From contig NZ_CP133782.1 in NCBI RefSeq assembly GCF_034351645.1, positions 4,035,001 through 4,099,000 on the forward strand: a stretch of 64,000 bases of DNA. Reading direction: 5' to 3'. Positions 49,108 to 56,314 of this stretch are shown one piece after another. The DNA comes from Pseudomonas sp. DC1.2. GTDB lineage: Bacteria; Pseudomonadota; Gammaproteobacteria; Pseudomonadales; Pseudomonadaceae. The first letter of the stretch is position 1. Every line of letters begins with the position of its first letter. A model generated the notes under the pieces. It was not told the DNA's origin. It saw nothing but the letters and a program-made list of their open reading frames with translations, and did not search any database. The translations under genes were made by a program, and so were the position numbers.

Positions 49108-49470
49108 ATGCGGGTAATAGCTTTTTTCATTCTGGCATTAACCAGCAGTGCAGTTTTTGCTGGGTACGATTTGCACATCACTCGAAAGGCCTTTTGGGCA
49201 GACGAGGATGGGCCAACCATCAGCATTTCAGACTGGGAAAAATACATTGCCCAAGACCCGCAGATCACTTTGGACACGAAGAACACCAAGAACGATTTTT
49301 TAGTAACGCTAGGTACTGAGACATTCCCAATCTGGTTTAACCCGACACTGGGAGAGCTCTACACCAAAAACCCGTCTGATGACGCGATAAAAAAAATGAT
49401 CGATGTCGCGAGTCGACTTGGCGCGAACGCCCAGGGTGATGATGGCGAGCTGTATCCTCCAGCCCCATAA
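49108..49470 (+). CDS. exported hypothetical, immunity-like family
   Basis: A 120-residue protein with a signal peptide (MRVIAFFILALTSSAVFA, cleaved before GYD). The mature part YDLHITRKAFWADEDGP ... ISDWEKYIAQDPQ ... GELYTKNPSDDAIKKM ... GDDGELY follows a pattern I recall from small proteins found near Rhs and contact-dependent toxins, where they are thought to be immunity proteins; those usually lack a signal peptide. No toxin gene is adjacent. AT-rich compared with the core. A strong terminator follows. Confidence 0.6.
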   Translation: MRVIAFFILALTSSAVFAGYDLHITRKAFWADEDGPTISISDWEKYIAQDPQITLDTKNTKNDFLVTLGTETFPIWFNPTLGELYTKNPSDDAIKKMIDVASRLGANAQGDDGELYPPAP

Positions 49471-49479
49471 ATAGAGAAT

Positions 49480-49518
49480 AAAAAAAGCCCCGCCAGCAGA
49501 TCCTGAGCGGGGCTTTTT
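49480..49518 (+). terminator. terminator after the exported hypothetical
   Basis: AAAAAAGCCCCGC / GCGGGGCTTTTT stem with a T run, eleven bases past the stop codon. Confidence 0.9.
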
Positions 49519-49605
49519 AATGCCTGAAGCAATCCTTTTGCACCCACCCCGCACCCATGAGGTTTTGAAGCTGAGGGCTTAAATCGCTGGAGGCCTTGAA
49601 TTATA

Positions 49606-49682
49606 TGGTGTCCCAGGGCAGGTTCGAACTGCCAGCCTTCCCCTTAGGAGGGGGATGCTCTATCCAATTGAGCTACTGAGAC
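49606..49682 (-). tRNA. tRNA-Arg(CCT)
   Basis: Cloverleaf of 77 bases with encoded CCA: acceptor GTCTCAG / CTGGGAC, D stem GCTC, anticodon loop CTCCTAA in a CCCC/GGGG stem (anticodon CCT), T arm GGCAG-TTCGAAC-CTGCC. Its 3' end faces the accessory stretch (lower coordinates), the usual geometry for island insertion. Confidence 0.96.
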
Positions 49683-49975
49683 AAACGCCACTGCGCGAGG
49701 ACCGCGCTGCGATGGACGGCGTGCATGTTAACGGCCACACCCGTTTTTGTCATGTCGTCCGTGGGCTTTTTAAGTGTAGGCAAGTGCCACAGGTCTCTGT
49801 GGCTTTTGTTTACCGTGCAAATTGCATTACCCCAAACCCATCCTCATTGCAAAATGCAATCACACCTCTCCACCATAGATAGCTAATTCATTGTTTTTAA
49901 AGGATTTAATAGCCTGTAAACTCTTGGCATGCCGGCTGCTTGAGCTGTTTTCGAAGAACAGCGGAGGACAACCTC
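49683..49975. other. intergenic region before the small membrane genes
   Basis: About 290 bases. It holds the tRNA promoter and the upstream region of the next gene, including two related motifs, TGCAAATTGCATT near 49817 and ATTGCAAAATGCAAT near 49847, whose regulator I cannot name. Confidence 0.4.
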
Positions 49976-50209
49976 TTGAAAAGCGCCCTTTTACTCTCGA
50001 ATGCGATGGCTCTGGCCATGTTGCTCGGTGTTCATTTTGCACCTGAGAGCGGCGCTGAACCGGTTGCCCAGCGCATGCCTCATTACCTGCAATTGCAAAA
50101 AGCACCACAACTAGCGGTCATGAATGTTCAGCGCGGCGCTGTAAACCAAGCGGTCAACCAACCTGTTGACGGGGCAGGACAGCCGCCTTCAGAACGCTGG
50201 ATATTTTGA
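49976..50209 (+). CDS. small exported hypothetical protein
   Basis: A 77-residue product from a TTG start at 49976 with GGAGG eight bases before it (GCGGAGGACAACCTC). The N-terminus KSALLLSNAMALAMLLGVHFA is a signal peptide or anchor; the rest is polar (LQLQKAPQLAVMNVQRG). Not recognised. The next small gene begins 22 bases after it, so the two are likely co-transcribed. Confidence 0.6.
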   Translation: MKSALLLSNAMALAMLLGVHFAPESGAEPVAQRMPHYLQLQKAPQLAVMNVQRGAVNQAVNQPVDGAGQPPSERWIF

Positions 50210-50231
50210 ATCACCTCACCAGGAGCACCCG

Positions 50232-50411
50232 ATGTCCAAATCTGCGACAGGATTTTTAATTCTGGCCTTGTTTAGCGGCCTTCTTCATCTGTCATGGGTC
50301 AAGGACACGTTTGTCACTCCGCCCCTGATTGCCTGCGGCGTATTTGGCGGACTGTTTGTACTGGCACTGATTGCCGGGCGACGGATCAAGTTCGATCCGG
50401 TACTGCGCTAG
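50232..50411 (+). CDS. small membrane protein
   Basis: A 59-residue protein with two hydrophobic helices (FLILALFSGLLHLSW and LIACGVFGGLFVLALIAG) ending RRIKFDPVLR. CCAGGAG precedes the ATG at 50232. Its last 26 bases overlap the convergent kinase gene. Function unknown. Confidence 0.65.
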   Translation: MSKSATGFLILALFSGLLHLSWVKDTFVTPPLIACGVFGGLFVLALIAGRRIKFDPVLR

Positions 50412-50958
50412 AAGCCAGCAGCCTGAGGAGATTGGCGACCGTGACGTCCAGGTCGCCCGAGTTATCTAGTCGATGAAGAGGTACTTCGCCGATTGAAACT
50501 CCAGTTGTAAACAACTCATTACGGCGCAGCCTTGCTTCGATTTCCTCCAGGCTTTCACGGCCGCGCCTTAGCAATCGCTCACGCAATACTTCATCCTTGA
50601 CGGTCAACATCACCGGCACCAGCGCAGGGTATTGACGCAGCGCCTCAGGCAAGTGCGCACGAGAGCCGTTGATCACTACGTGTATACCCTCGCGAAGCCA
50701 CTGATCAATGACGACAGGAATACCGTAATCCAGGCCATTGGCGTGCCAAGACAGGGCGAATTCACCGTCAGCCTGCTGATATTCGAACTCCTCGCGGGAC
50801 ACACCCACGGCATCTTCGCCCACGGATTCGGCAGAACGCGTGATGACGCGGCGCACTATCTTGCAATTAAGCGCCCGCAAAGGCACTCGGGCGGCCTCAA
50901 TGAGACTGTCTTTGCCCGACCCGGAAGGCCCCATCAGGTAAATCAGCCTGCCATCCAT
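50386..50958 (-). CDS. phnN: ribose 1,5-bisphosphokinase-like protein PhnN
   Basis: A 190-residue P-loop kinase with Walker A GPSGSGKDSL near the N-terminus, RRVITRSAE and a C-terminal DNSG..DVTVANLL. This is the PhnN family, which makes PRPP from ribose 1,5-bisphosphate in phosphonate breakdown. No other phn gene is nearby, so here it stands alone. The frame extends to a GTG at 51012, but MDGRLIYLMGPSG at 50958 gives the normal family length. Confidence 0.82.
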   Translation of the reverse strand: MDGRLIYLMGPSGSGKDSLIEAARVPLRALNCKIVRRVITRSAESVGEDAVGVSREEFEYQQADGEFALSWHANGLDYGIPVVIDQWLREGIHVVINGSRAHLPEALRQYPALVPVMLTVKDEVLRERLLRRGRESLEEIEARLRRNELFTTGVSIGEVPLHRLDNSGDLDVTVANLLRLLASSAVPDRT

Positions 50959-51344
50959 CCTGAAATCATCCCGCAAAACGCGTTCGCCTCTAGTAAATCG
51001 GCCATTTGCCACTATCCTGTACAGGTAAGGAACAATGATCGAATCCGCATAGCATGCACCTTCAGGCGTCTTCGGACATCACCTGATAGGCACGAGGACG
51101 CGGTCAGCGATGCAGACCCAGGCAGAGATTTCAAACCAGTCCGCATTTCTGATAATTGGTGCTGGCATAAAGCCTTTAGCCAGTTCAATATTTGTCACAG
51201 AATTGACGCCAATGATCTGGCAACCTTGAGGCATGATGCGAGCCTCTATCAATTCAGGTTGAACATTTGGCCAGAGTTCTTGTCCTATCAGACATCCTGC
51301 GGCCAATCCCGAGAACCGCTCCCCTGAACTAACCGGTTAAATAT
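50959..51344. other. amrZ upstream region
   Basis: About 390 bases between divergent phnN and amrZ. A minus-strand frame of 75 codons (51079-51306) is present but shows no ribosome site or known family. amrZ is known to be controlled from a long upstream region; I cannot place a sigma-22 (AlgU) promoter with confidence. Confidence 0.45.
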
Positions 51345-51671
51345 ATGCGCCCATTGAAACAGGCAATTTATTCGAGCCGTACGGCTGACAAATTCGTCGT
51401 ACGTCTGCCAGACGGAATGCGTGAACGCATTGCCGAAGTGGCTCGCAATCATCATCGCAGCATGAACTCCGAAATCATTGCGCGTCTTGAGCAGAGCCTT
51501 ATCCAAGAAGGCGCGCTGGGTGAAGAGTTGAGCATGCGTCTGGACAGCCCTGAGCTGTCTTTGCACGAGCGCGAGCTGTTGCAACGCTTCCGCCAACTCT
51601 CTCATCGCCAGCAAAATGCGCTCGTTTCGCTGATCGCCCATGACGCTGAAATGGCCGCAGACGCTTCCTGA
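51345..51671 (+). CDS. amrZ: ribbon-helix-helix regulator AmrZ
   Basis: A 108-residue Arc-like regulator of alginate, motility, iron and c-di-GMP genes. The flexible start [17 protein letters not shown] is followed by the ribbon [17 protein letters not shown] and helices [17 protein letters not shown], then the C-terminal tetramer domain ([18 protein letters not shown]). Nearly identical to known AmrZ in the DNA-binding part. A terminator follows. Confidence 0.95.
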   Translation: MRPLKQAIYSSRTADKFVVRLPDGMRERIAEVARNHHRSMNSEIIARLEQSLIQEGALGEELSMRLDSPELSLHERELLQRFRQLSHRQQNALVSLIAHDAEMAADAS

Positions 51672-51687
51672 TTCAACGCGAACGCTC

Positions 51688-51715
51688 AAGCCAGCTTAAT
51701 TGCTGGCTTTTTTTT
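51688..51715 (+). terminator. amrZ terminator
   Basis: AAGCCAGC / GCTGGCTT stem with a short loop and a T8 run. Confidence 0.9.
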
Positions 51716-51819
51716 GTCTGAAATTTGACCGAAAGATGCTCTATCGGCAGCGAGGCCAATATTGAAAATACTGAACTGAAAAAGAAACAGCCCACCGATT
51801 GGCAGGCCGTATTAACAAA

Positions 51820-53262
51820 TCAAAGCAGGAAAATGGTTGCCAGCCCGAGGAAGATAAAGAACCCGCCACTATCGGTCATGGCCGTGATCATTACGCTGGC
51901 GCCCATTGCCGGGTCACGCCCCAGTCGCACCAACGTCATGGGAATCAACACCCCCATCAATGCCGCCAACAGCAGGTTGAGCGTCATGGCTGCAGTCATC
52001 ACGACGCCAAGCGACCAACTGCCATAAAGCAGATAGGCCACAACACCAATCACCCCACCCCACACCAGTCCGTTGATCAGCCCGACCGCCAATTCCTTAC
52101 GCATCAGGCGCGACGTGTTGCCCGTACTGACCTGATCAAGGGCCATGGCTCGAACAATCATAGTGATCGTTTGATTACCCGAATTGCCACCAATACCCGC
52201 CACAATCGGCATCAATGCCGCGAGCGCCACCAGCTTCTCAATAGAGCCTTCGAACAGACCAATCACTCGGGACGCAATAAACGCCGTAATCAGGTTCACC
52301 GCCAACCAGGCCCAACGGTTACGCAGAGACTTCCAGACTGAGGCAAAAATATCCTCTTCTTCGCGTAGACCCGCCATGTTGAGCACTTCGTTTTCGCTCT
52401 CTTCACGAATCAGGTCGACCATTTCATCGATGGTCAGACGACCGATCAGCTTGCCGCCCTTGTCGACGACGGGCGCGGAGATCAAGTCATAACGCTCGAA
52501 CGCCTGAGCGGCGTCATAGGCATCTTCGTCCGGGTGAAAACTCACCGGGTCGCTGGCCATGACGTCCGTAACTTGCTTGTCGGGGTCGTTGACCAGCAAA
52601 CGTTTGATCGGCAGCACGCCCTTGAGCACGCCATCATAATCAACCACAAACAATTTATCGGTATGGCTTGGCAGTTCCTTGAGACGACGCAAGTAGCGTA
52701 GAACCACTTCGAGACTGACATCCTCGCGAATGGTCACCATTTCAAAGTCCATCAGCGCACCGACCTGCTCCTCGTCATAGGACAACGCGGAGCGGACGCG
52801 CTCGCGCTGTTGACCATCAAGGGTTTCCATCAGCTCGTGGACGACGTCTCGCGGCAGCTCTGAGGCCAAGTCGGCAAGCTCATCAGCATCCATGTCCCTG
52901 GCCGCTGCCAAGAGCTCCTGATCGTCCATGTCAGCGATCAGGGTTTCACGAACCGAGTCGGATACTTCGAGCAGAATGTCGCCGTCGCGATCAGCCTTGA
53001 CCAACTGCCAGAGCATCAGACGATCGCCCAGCGGCAAGGCTTCAAGAATGTAGGCAACGTCGGCGGAGTGCAGATCATCAAGCTTGCGTTGCAGCTCAAC
53101 GAGGTTTTGACGATGAACCAGGTTCTCGACCCGGTCGTGATTCGGACCTTCCTGGCGATGCGTCAGGTCTTCGACCACCCGCTGGCGCTGCAGCAGCTCA
53201 ACGACTTGAGCGAGGCGGTCTTGCAAGCTTTCCTGCGTTTTCTTTACTTCTACTTCTGACAT
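51820..53262 (-). CDS. mgtE: magnesium transporter MgtE
   Basis: A 480-residue Mg2+ channel: N-terminal helical domain rich in acidic residues (about 40-165), two CBS domains (about 170-300, with ASDPVSFHPDEDAYDAAQAFERY), a linking helix and five membrane helices (about 315-480) including PIVAGIGGNSGNQTITMIVRAMAL at the pore. The cytosolic domains gate the channel by internal Mg2+. Pseudomonas MgtE is also linked to virulence-gene control through the Gac/Rsm pathway, which has two members in this window. Confidence 0.95.
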   Translation of the reverse strand: MSEVEVKKTQESLQDRLAQVVELLQRQRVVEDLTHRQEGPNHDRVENLVHRQNLVELQRKLDDLHSADVAYILEALPLGDRLMLWQLVKADRDGDILLEVSDSVRETLIADMDDQELLAAARDMDADELADLASELPRDVVHELMETLDGQQRERVRSALSYDEEQVGALMDFEMVTIREDVSLEVVLRYLRRLKELPSHTDKLFVVDYDGVLKGVLPIKRLLVNDPDKQVTDVMASDPVSFHPDEDAYDAAQAFERYDLISAPVVDKGGKLIGRLTIDEMVDLIREESENEVLNMAGLREEEDIFASVWKSLRNRWAWLAVNLITAFIASRVIGLFEGSIEKLVALAALMPIVAGIGGNSGNQTITMIVRAMALDQVSTGNTSRLMRKELAVGLINGLVWGGVIGVVAYLLYGSWSLGVVMTAAMTLNLLLAALMGVLIPMTLVRLGRDPAMGASVMITAMTDSGGFFIFLGLATIFLL

Positions 53263-53581
53263 AGGCGAACTCCACTCCCAGCAGCGGGGAACGCCGGAAG
53301 GATCAATCAGTCAATTCATGATTGGAAAAACGGGACACTGAGCAACTACTGGGTAAGTCCATGGAGGTTTTCCACAAGCCCCGGCGGGGCTGACGGGCGC
53401 AATGATACACCGCTCGACGGTTTAAACGTTAAAAAAGCGCGGCCGAAACAAGCGCTTGCGAGACAAACCTAAGCACTGTCTTGATCCATGAAACTGCGAC
53501 GACTCATCCTGAAAAGAAAACACACCACTGCCGCAAAATGTAGCGGCTACCCTTTAGACAGACCGTCATGGAGGACGATTA
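53263..53581. other. mgtE upstream region
   Basis: About 320 bases between divergent mgtE and an exported protein gene. A short AGCCCC / GGGGCT hairpin is at 53377-53391. I see no M-box or other Mg2+ riboswitch fold. Confidence 0.45.
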
Positions 53582-54100
53582 ATGCCATCGCGCACCCAGT
53601 ATTTTTTACTCACCACCCTGCTCTGGCTGCCCACCTGGGCGCCCGCGACGATGATTAATCGATGCGCGTCGCCCGATGGCAGCGTCACCTTCACCACAAT
53701 GAGCTGTGCAACCGGAGACAGCCTCTCACACCAAGACGTAAAACCGTTTACGCCAGGCACCACCGCTGCGGTCATGCCCGAAGCCAGCGATCACGCCACA
53801 TCCGGTAAAAATATAAAAAGAAGGGAGCCTACCGTTGTCGGTCAATCAGAGGATCCATGCGCAAACGTGATCAACGCCAAACAACGTCGCGAGGCCATCA
53901 TCAATCAGAGGGTCATCTCCGGCATGACCCAGCGGGATGTTGAAAGCGCCCTCGGCAAACCCGACAAGATCAGCATTCGAAATTCGACGACAAACTACCG
54001 CTACGAGCTCAAGCAAGGTCGCACGGCACAGGTCTCATTTGATGAGAAAGGATGCGTCAAAGGAAAACCTAAAACCCAGACAGCAAAAAGCCCGCGTTAG
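53582..54100 (+). CDS. exported protein with SmpA/OmlA-like C-terminal region
   Basis: A 172-residue protein with a signal peptide (MPSRTQYFLLTTLLWLPTWAPA). The N-terminal mature part INRCASPDGSVTFTTMSC is like the DUF4124 motif (substrate-free small domain with paired Cys); after a polar linker comes INQRVISGMTQRDVESALGKPD, the GMTxxxVxxxLGxPD motif of SmpA/OmlA (BamE) domains. Likely periplasmic. Function unknown. AGGACG precedes the ATG. Confidence 0.75.
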   Translation: MPSRTQYFLLTTLLWLPTWAPATMINRCASPDGSVTFTTMSCATGDSLSHQDVKPFTPGTTAAVMPEASDHATSGKNIKRREPTVVGQSEDPCANVINAKQRREAIINQRVISGMTQRDVESALGKPDKISIRNSTTNYRYELKQGRTAQVSFDEKGCVKGKPKTQTAKSPR

Positions 54101-54113
54101 ACGCAGGCTTTTT
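54085..54113 (+). terminator. terminator after the exported protein
   Basis: AAAAAGCC.GCGT / ACGC.GGCTTTTT stem overlapping the end of the gene, just before the tRNA. Confidence 0.8.
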
Positions 54114-54119
54114 GGTGTT

Positions 54120-54196
54120 TGGTGCACTCGACAGGATTCGAACCTGTGACCGCTCGGTTCGTAGCCGAGTACTCTATCCAGCTGAGCTACGAGTGC
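54120..54196 (-). tRNA. tRNA-Arg(ACG), copy 1
   Basis: 77-base cloverleaf with encoded CCA: acceptor GCACTCG / CGAGTGC, anticodon loop CTACGAA (ACG), T arm ACAGG-TTCGAAT-CCTGT. Identical to the copy 149 bases away. Confidence 0.97.
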
Positions 54197-54268
54197 ATTT
54201 TGTGTTTTTTAACCAGACCACAACTGGTTGAAGCAAAGTCATTCACATTACTGCAAATGGCTCTTAAA

Positions 54269-54345
54269 TGGTGCACTCGACAGGATTCGAACCTGTGACC
54301 GCTCGGTTCGTAGCCGAGTACTCTATCCAGCTGAGCTACGAGTGC
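54269..54345 (-). tRNA. tRNA-Arg(ACG), copy 2
   Basis: Base-for-base identical to copy 1; the 72-base spacer is AT-rich and unrelated to tRNA. On the minus strand this copy is transcribed before copy 1, after tRNA-Ser. Confidence 0.97.
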
Positions 54346-54453
54346 ATTTGTTGCCGCGCATTATAGGCCGTTGAATCTTTTTGTAAAGCGCTTTTTTCTA
54401 GTAATTTCAACAACTTACCGAAGAAGCCAGATTACAACGTACTACGCAAATAA

Positions 54454-54544
54454 TGGCGGAGAACGGGGGATTCGAACCCCCGACACCCTTTTGAGGTGTA
54501 CTCCCTTAGCAGGGGAGCGCCTTCGGCCACTCGGCCAGCTCTCC
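54454..54544 (-). tRNA. tRNA-Ser(GCT)
   Basis: 91-base class II tRNA with a long variable arm (TACACCTC...GGGTGTC), anticodon GCT in the loop CTGCTAA, T arm GGGGG-TTCGAAT-CCCCC and encoded CCA. First of a tRNA-Ser, Arg, Arg cluster behind rsmA. Confidence 0.96.
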
Positions 54545-54606
54545 GCAACACGGGGCGTATATTAACCAGCTTCTTCCCCGTTTGCAAACATAAAAAACGA
54601 TAAAAA

Positions 54607-54795
54607 TTAATGGCTTGGTTCTTCGTCCTTCTCTTTCTTGATACGCAGGTAAATTTCCTCACGATGCACAGCCACCTCTTTCGGGGCGTTGACACCAATA
54701 CGCACTTGATTTCCTTTGACGCCGAGCACCGTCACAGTGATTTCGCCATCACCAATAATCAGGCTTTCTGCGCATCGACGAGTCAGAATCAGCAT
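54607..54795 (-). CDS. rsmA: translational repressor RsmA/CsrA
   Basis: A 62-residue RNA-binding dimer that blocks ribosome sites with GGA loops; the target of the GacS/GacA-RsmY/Z cascade. [12 protein letters not shown] and [12 protein letters not shown] are the RNA-binding strands (key Arg in HRE). I start at MLILTRR; the frame is open six codons further to 54813 but GAGGAG then falls inside it, and that GAGGAG is the expected ribosome site. Placed between lysC and tRNA-Ser, as in other pseudomonads. Confidence 0.97.
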   Translation of the reverse strand: MLILTRRCAESLIIGDGEITVTVLGVKGNQVRIGVNAPKEVAVHREEIYLRIKKEKDEEPSH

Positions 54796-54936
54796 ACCTT
54801 TCTCCTCACGCATTTCATTTCAGGAACAACAGTCTGCAAAAAAAAGGCACCCGACCTACAACCGAAATGATCGCAGCCCTACATGCCTGAGTATTGACCA
54901 GCGCGAGCAAAAGAAAAGTTTTAGGTCGCGCCACTC

Positions 54937-54971
54937 AAAAAAACGAAGGGCGCGGTCTGACCGCGCCCTTC
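54937..54971 (-). terminator. lysC terminator
   Basis: Minus-strand GAAGGGCGCGGT / ACCGCGCCCTTC stem with a three-base loop and a T7 run, just beyond the lysC stop. Confidence 0.93.
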
Positions 54972-54982
54972 GAGGAACGCAC

Positions 54983-56224
54983 TCACTCGCCTTGACGGGC
55001 CGGCGCATCCAATTCGAAAGCTGTGTGCAGAGCGCGCACAGCAAGCTCCAGGTACTTCTCTTCGATCACGACGGAAACTTTGATTTCCGAGGTCGAGATC
55101 ATCTGGATGTTGATGCTTTCCTTGGCCAGCGATTCAAACATGCGGCTAGCCACACCTGCGTGGGAACGCATACCAACACCGACGATAGAAACCTTGGCGA
55201 TCTTGATGTCACCAACGATTTCACGGGCACCGATCTCACGAGCCGTGTTTTCCAGCACGGTTTGCGCCGCCTGGAAGTCGTTGCGGTGTACGGTAAAGGT
55301 GAAGTCGGTGGTGTTATCGTGCGCAACGTTCTGCACGATCATGTCGACTTCGATGTTCGCGGCGCTGATCGGGCCGAGAATCTTGAACGCAACACCCGGG
55401 GTGTCTGGCACGCCACGGATGGTCAGCTTGGCTTCATCGCGATTGAAAGCGATGCCGGAAATGATCGGCTGTTCCATGGTTTCCTCTTCATCAATAGTAA
55501 TGAGGGTGCCCGGACCCTCCTTAAAGCTGTGCAATACGCGCAGCGGAACGTTGTACTTGCCGGCGAACTCCACCGCGCGAATCTGCAACACCTTGGAACC
55601 GAGGCTGGCCATTTCCAGCATCTCTTCAAAGGTAATCTTGTCCAGGCGCTGAGCCACAGACACCACGCGCGGGTCGGTGGTGTACACACCGTCGACATCG
55701 GTATAGATCTGGCACTCATCCGCCTTCAAAGCTGCTGCCAACGCCACACCAGTAGTGTCGGAACCGCCGCGACCGAGGGTGGTGATGTTGCCGTGCTCAT
55801 CGACGCCCTGGAAACCGGCGACAACGACAACACGACCGGCCTTCAAATCAGCACGAATCTTCTGATCGTCAATCTGCAAGATACGCGCTTTGTTATGCGC
55901 GCTGTCCGTCAGAATCCGTACCTGGTTGCCCGTGTAGGACACCGCAGGCACGCCACGCTTGATCAACGCCATGGCCAACAGGGCAATGGTCACCTGTTCT
56001 CCGGTGGAGACGATCACATCCAACTCACGCGGGACGGGTTGATCGTCGCCACTGATTTGCTTGGCCAGATCGATCAGACGGTTGGTTTCGCCGCTCATTG
56101 CAGACAGCACAACCACCAGGTCATCACCGGCATCGCGGAATTTCTTAACCTTGTCGGCGACCTGCTCGATTCTCTCGACGGTGCCGACTGAGGTGCCTCC
56201 AAATTTCTGTACGATCAAAGCCAT
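54983..56224 (-). CDS. lysC: aspartate kinase
   Basis: A 413-residue enzyme phosphorylating aspartate for lysine, methionine and threonine synthesis. Kinase motifs are VQKFGGTSVGTVERI, LGRGGSDTTGVALAAAL and VYTTDPRVV; two ACT domains follow (about 265-340 and 345-410) for feedback control. Start MALIVQKFGG; the extension to 56308 lies in the alaS-lysC spacer. It follows alaS by about 90 bases. Confidence 0.96.
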   Translation of the reverse strand: MALIVQKFGGTSVGTVERIEQVADKVKKFRDAGDDLVVVLSAMSGETNRLIDLAKQISGDDQPVPRELDVIVSTGEQVTIALLAMALIKRGVPAVSYTGNQVRILTDSAHNKARILQIDDQKIRADLKAGRVVVVAGFQGVDEHGNITTLGRGGSDTTGVALAAALKADECQIYTDVDGVYTTDPRVVSVAQRLDKITFEEMLEMASLGSKVLQIRAVEFAGKYNVPLRVLHSFKEGPGTLITIDEEETMEQPIISGIAFNRDEAKLTIRGVPDTPGVAFKILGPISAANIEVDMIVQNVAHDNTTDFTFTVHRNDFQAAQTVLENTAREIGAREIVGDIKIAKVSIVGVGMRSHAGVASRMFESLAKESINIQMISTSEIKVSVVIEEKYLELAVRALHTAFELDAPARQGE

Positions 56225-56314
56225 TTCAAAGCCGCCTCTGCCCATGAAGGGCGCCCAATAATCACTCAAACAGCTGCTGGGCCCGCCACTAGACTGCGAG
56301 CCCGGCACACTGCC

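Noticed and set aside
45900..49600. Prophage
   Set aside because: No integrase, structural, lysis or replication genes; content is toxin/immunity-like and IS remnants.
51079..51306. 75-codon minus-strand frame upstream of amrZ
   Set aside because: No ribosome site and no recognised family; could be real but I cannot support it from sequence alone.
53263..53581. Mg2+ riboswitch before mgtE
   Set aside because: No M-box (ykoK) core is recognisable; only a short GC hairpin.
54716..56191. 491-codon open frame antisense to lysC
   Set aside because: Shadow of lysC and rsmA; no ribosome site or family motif.
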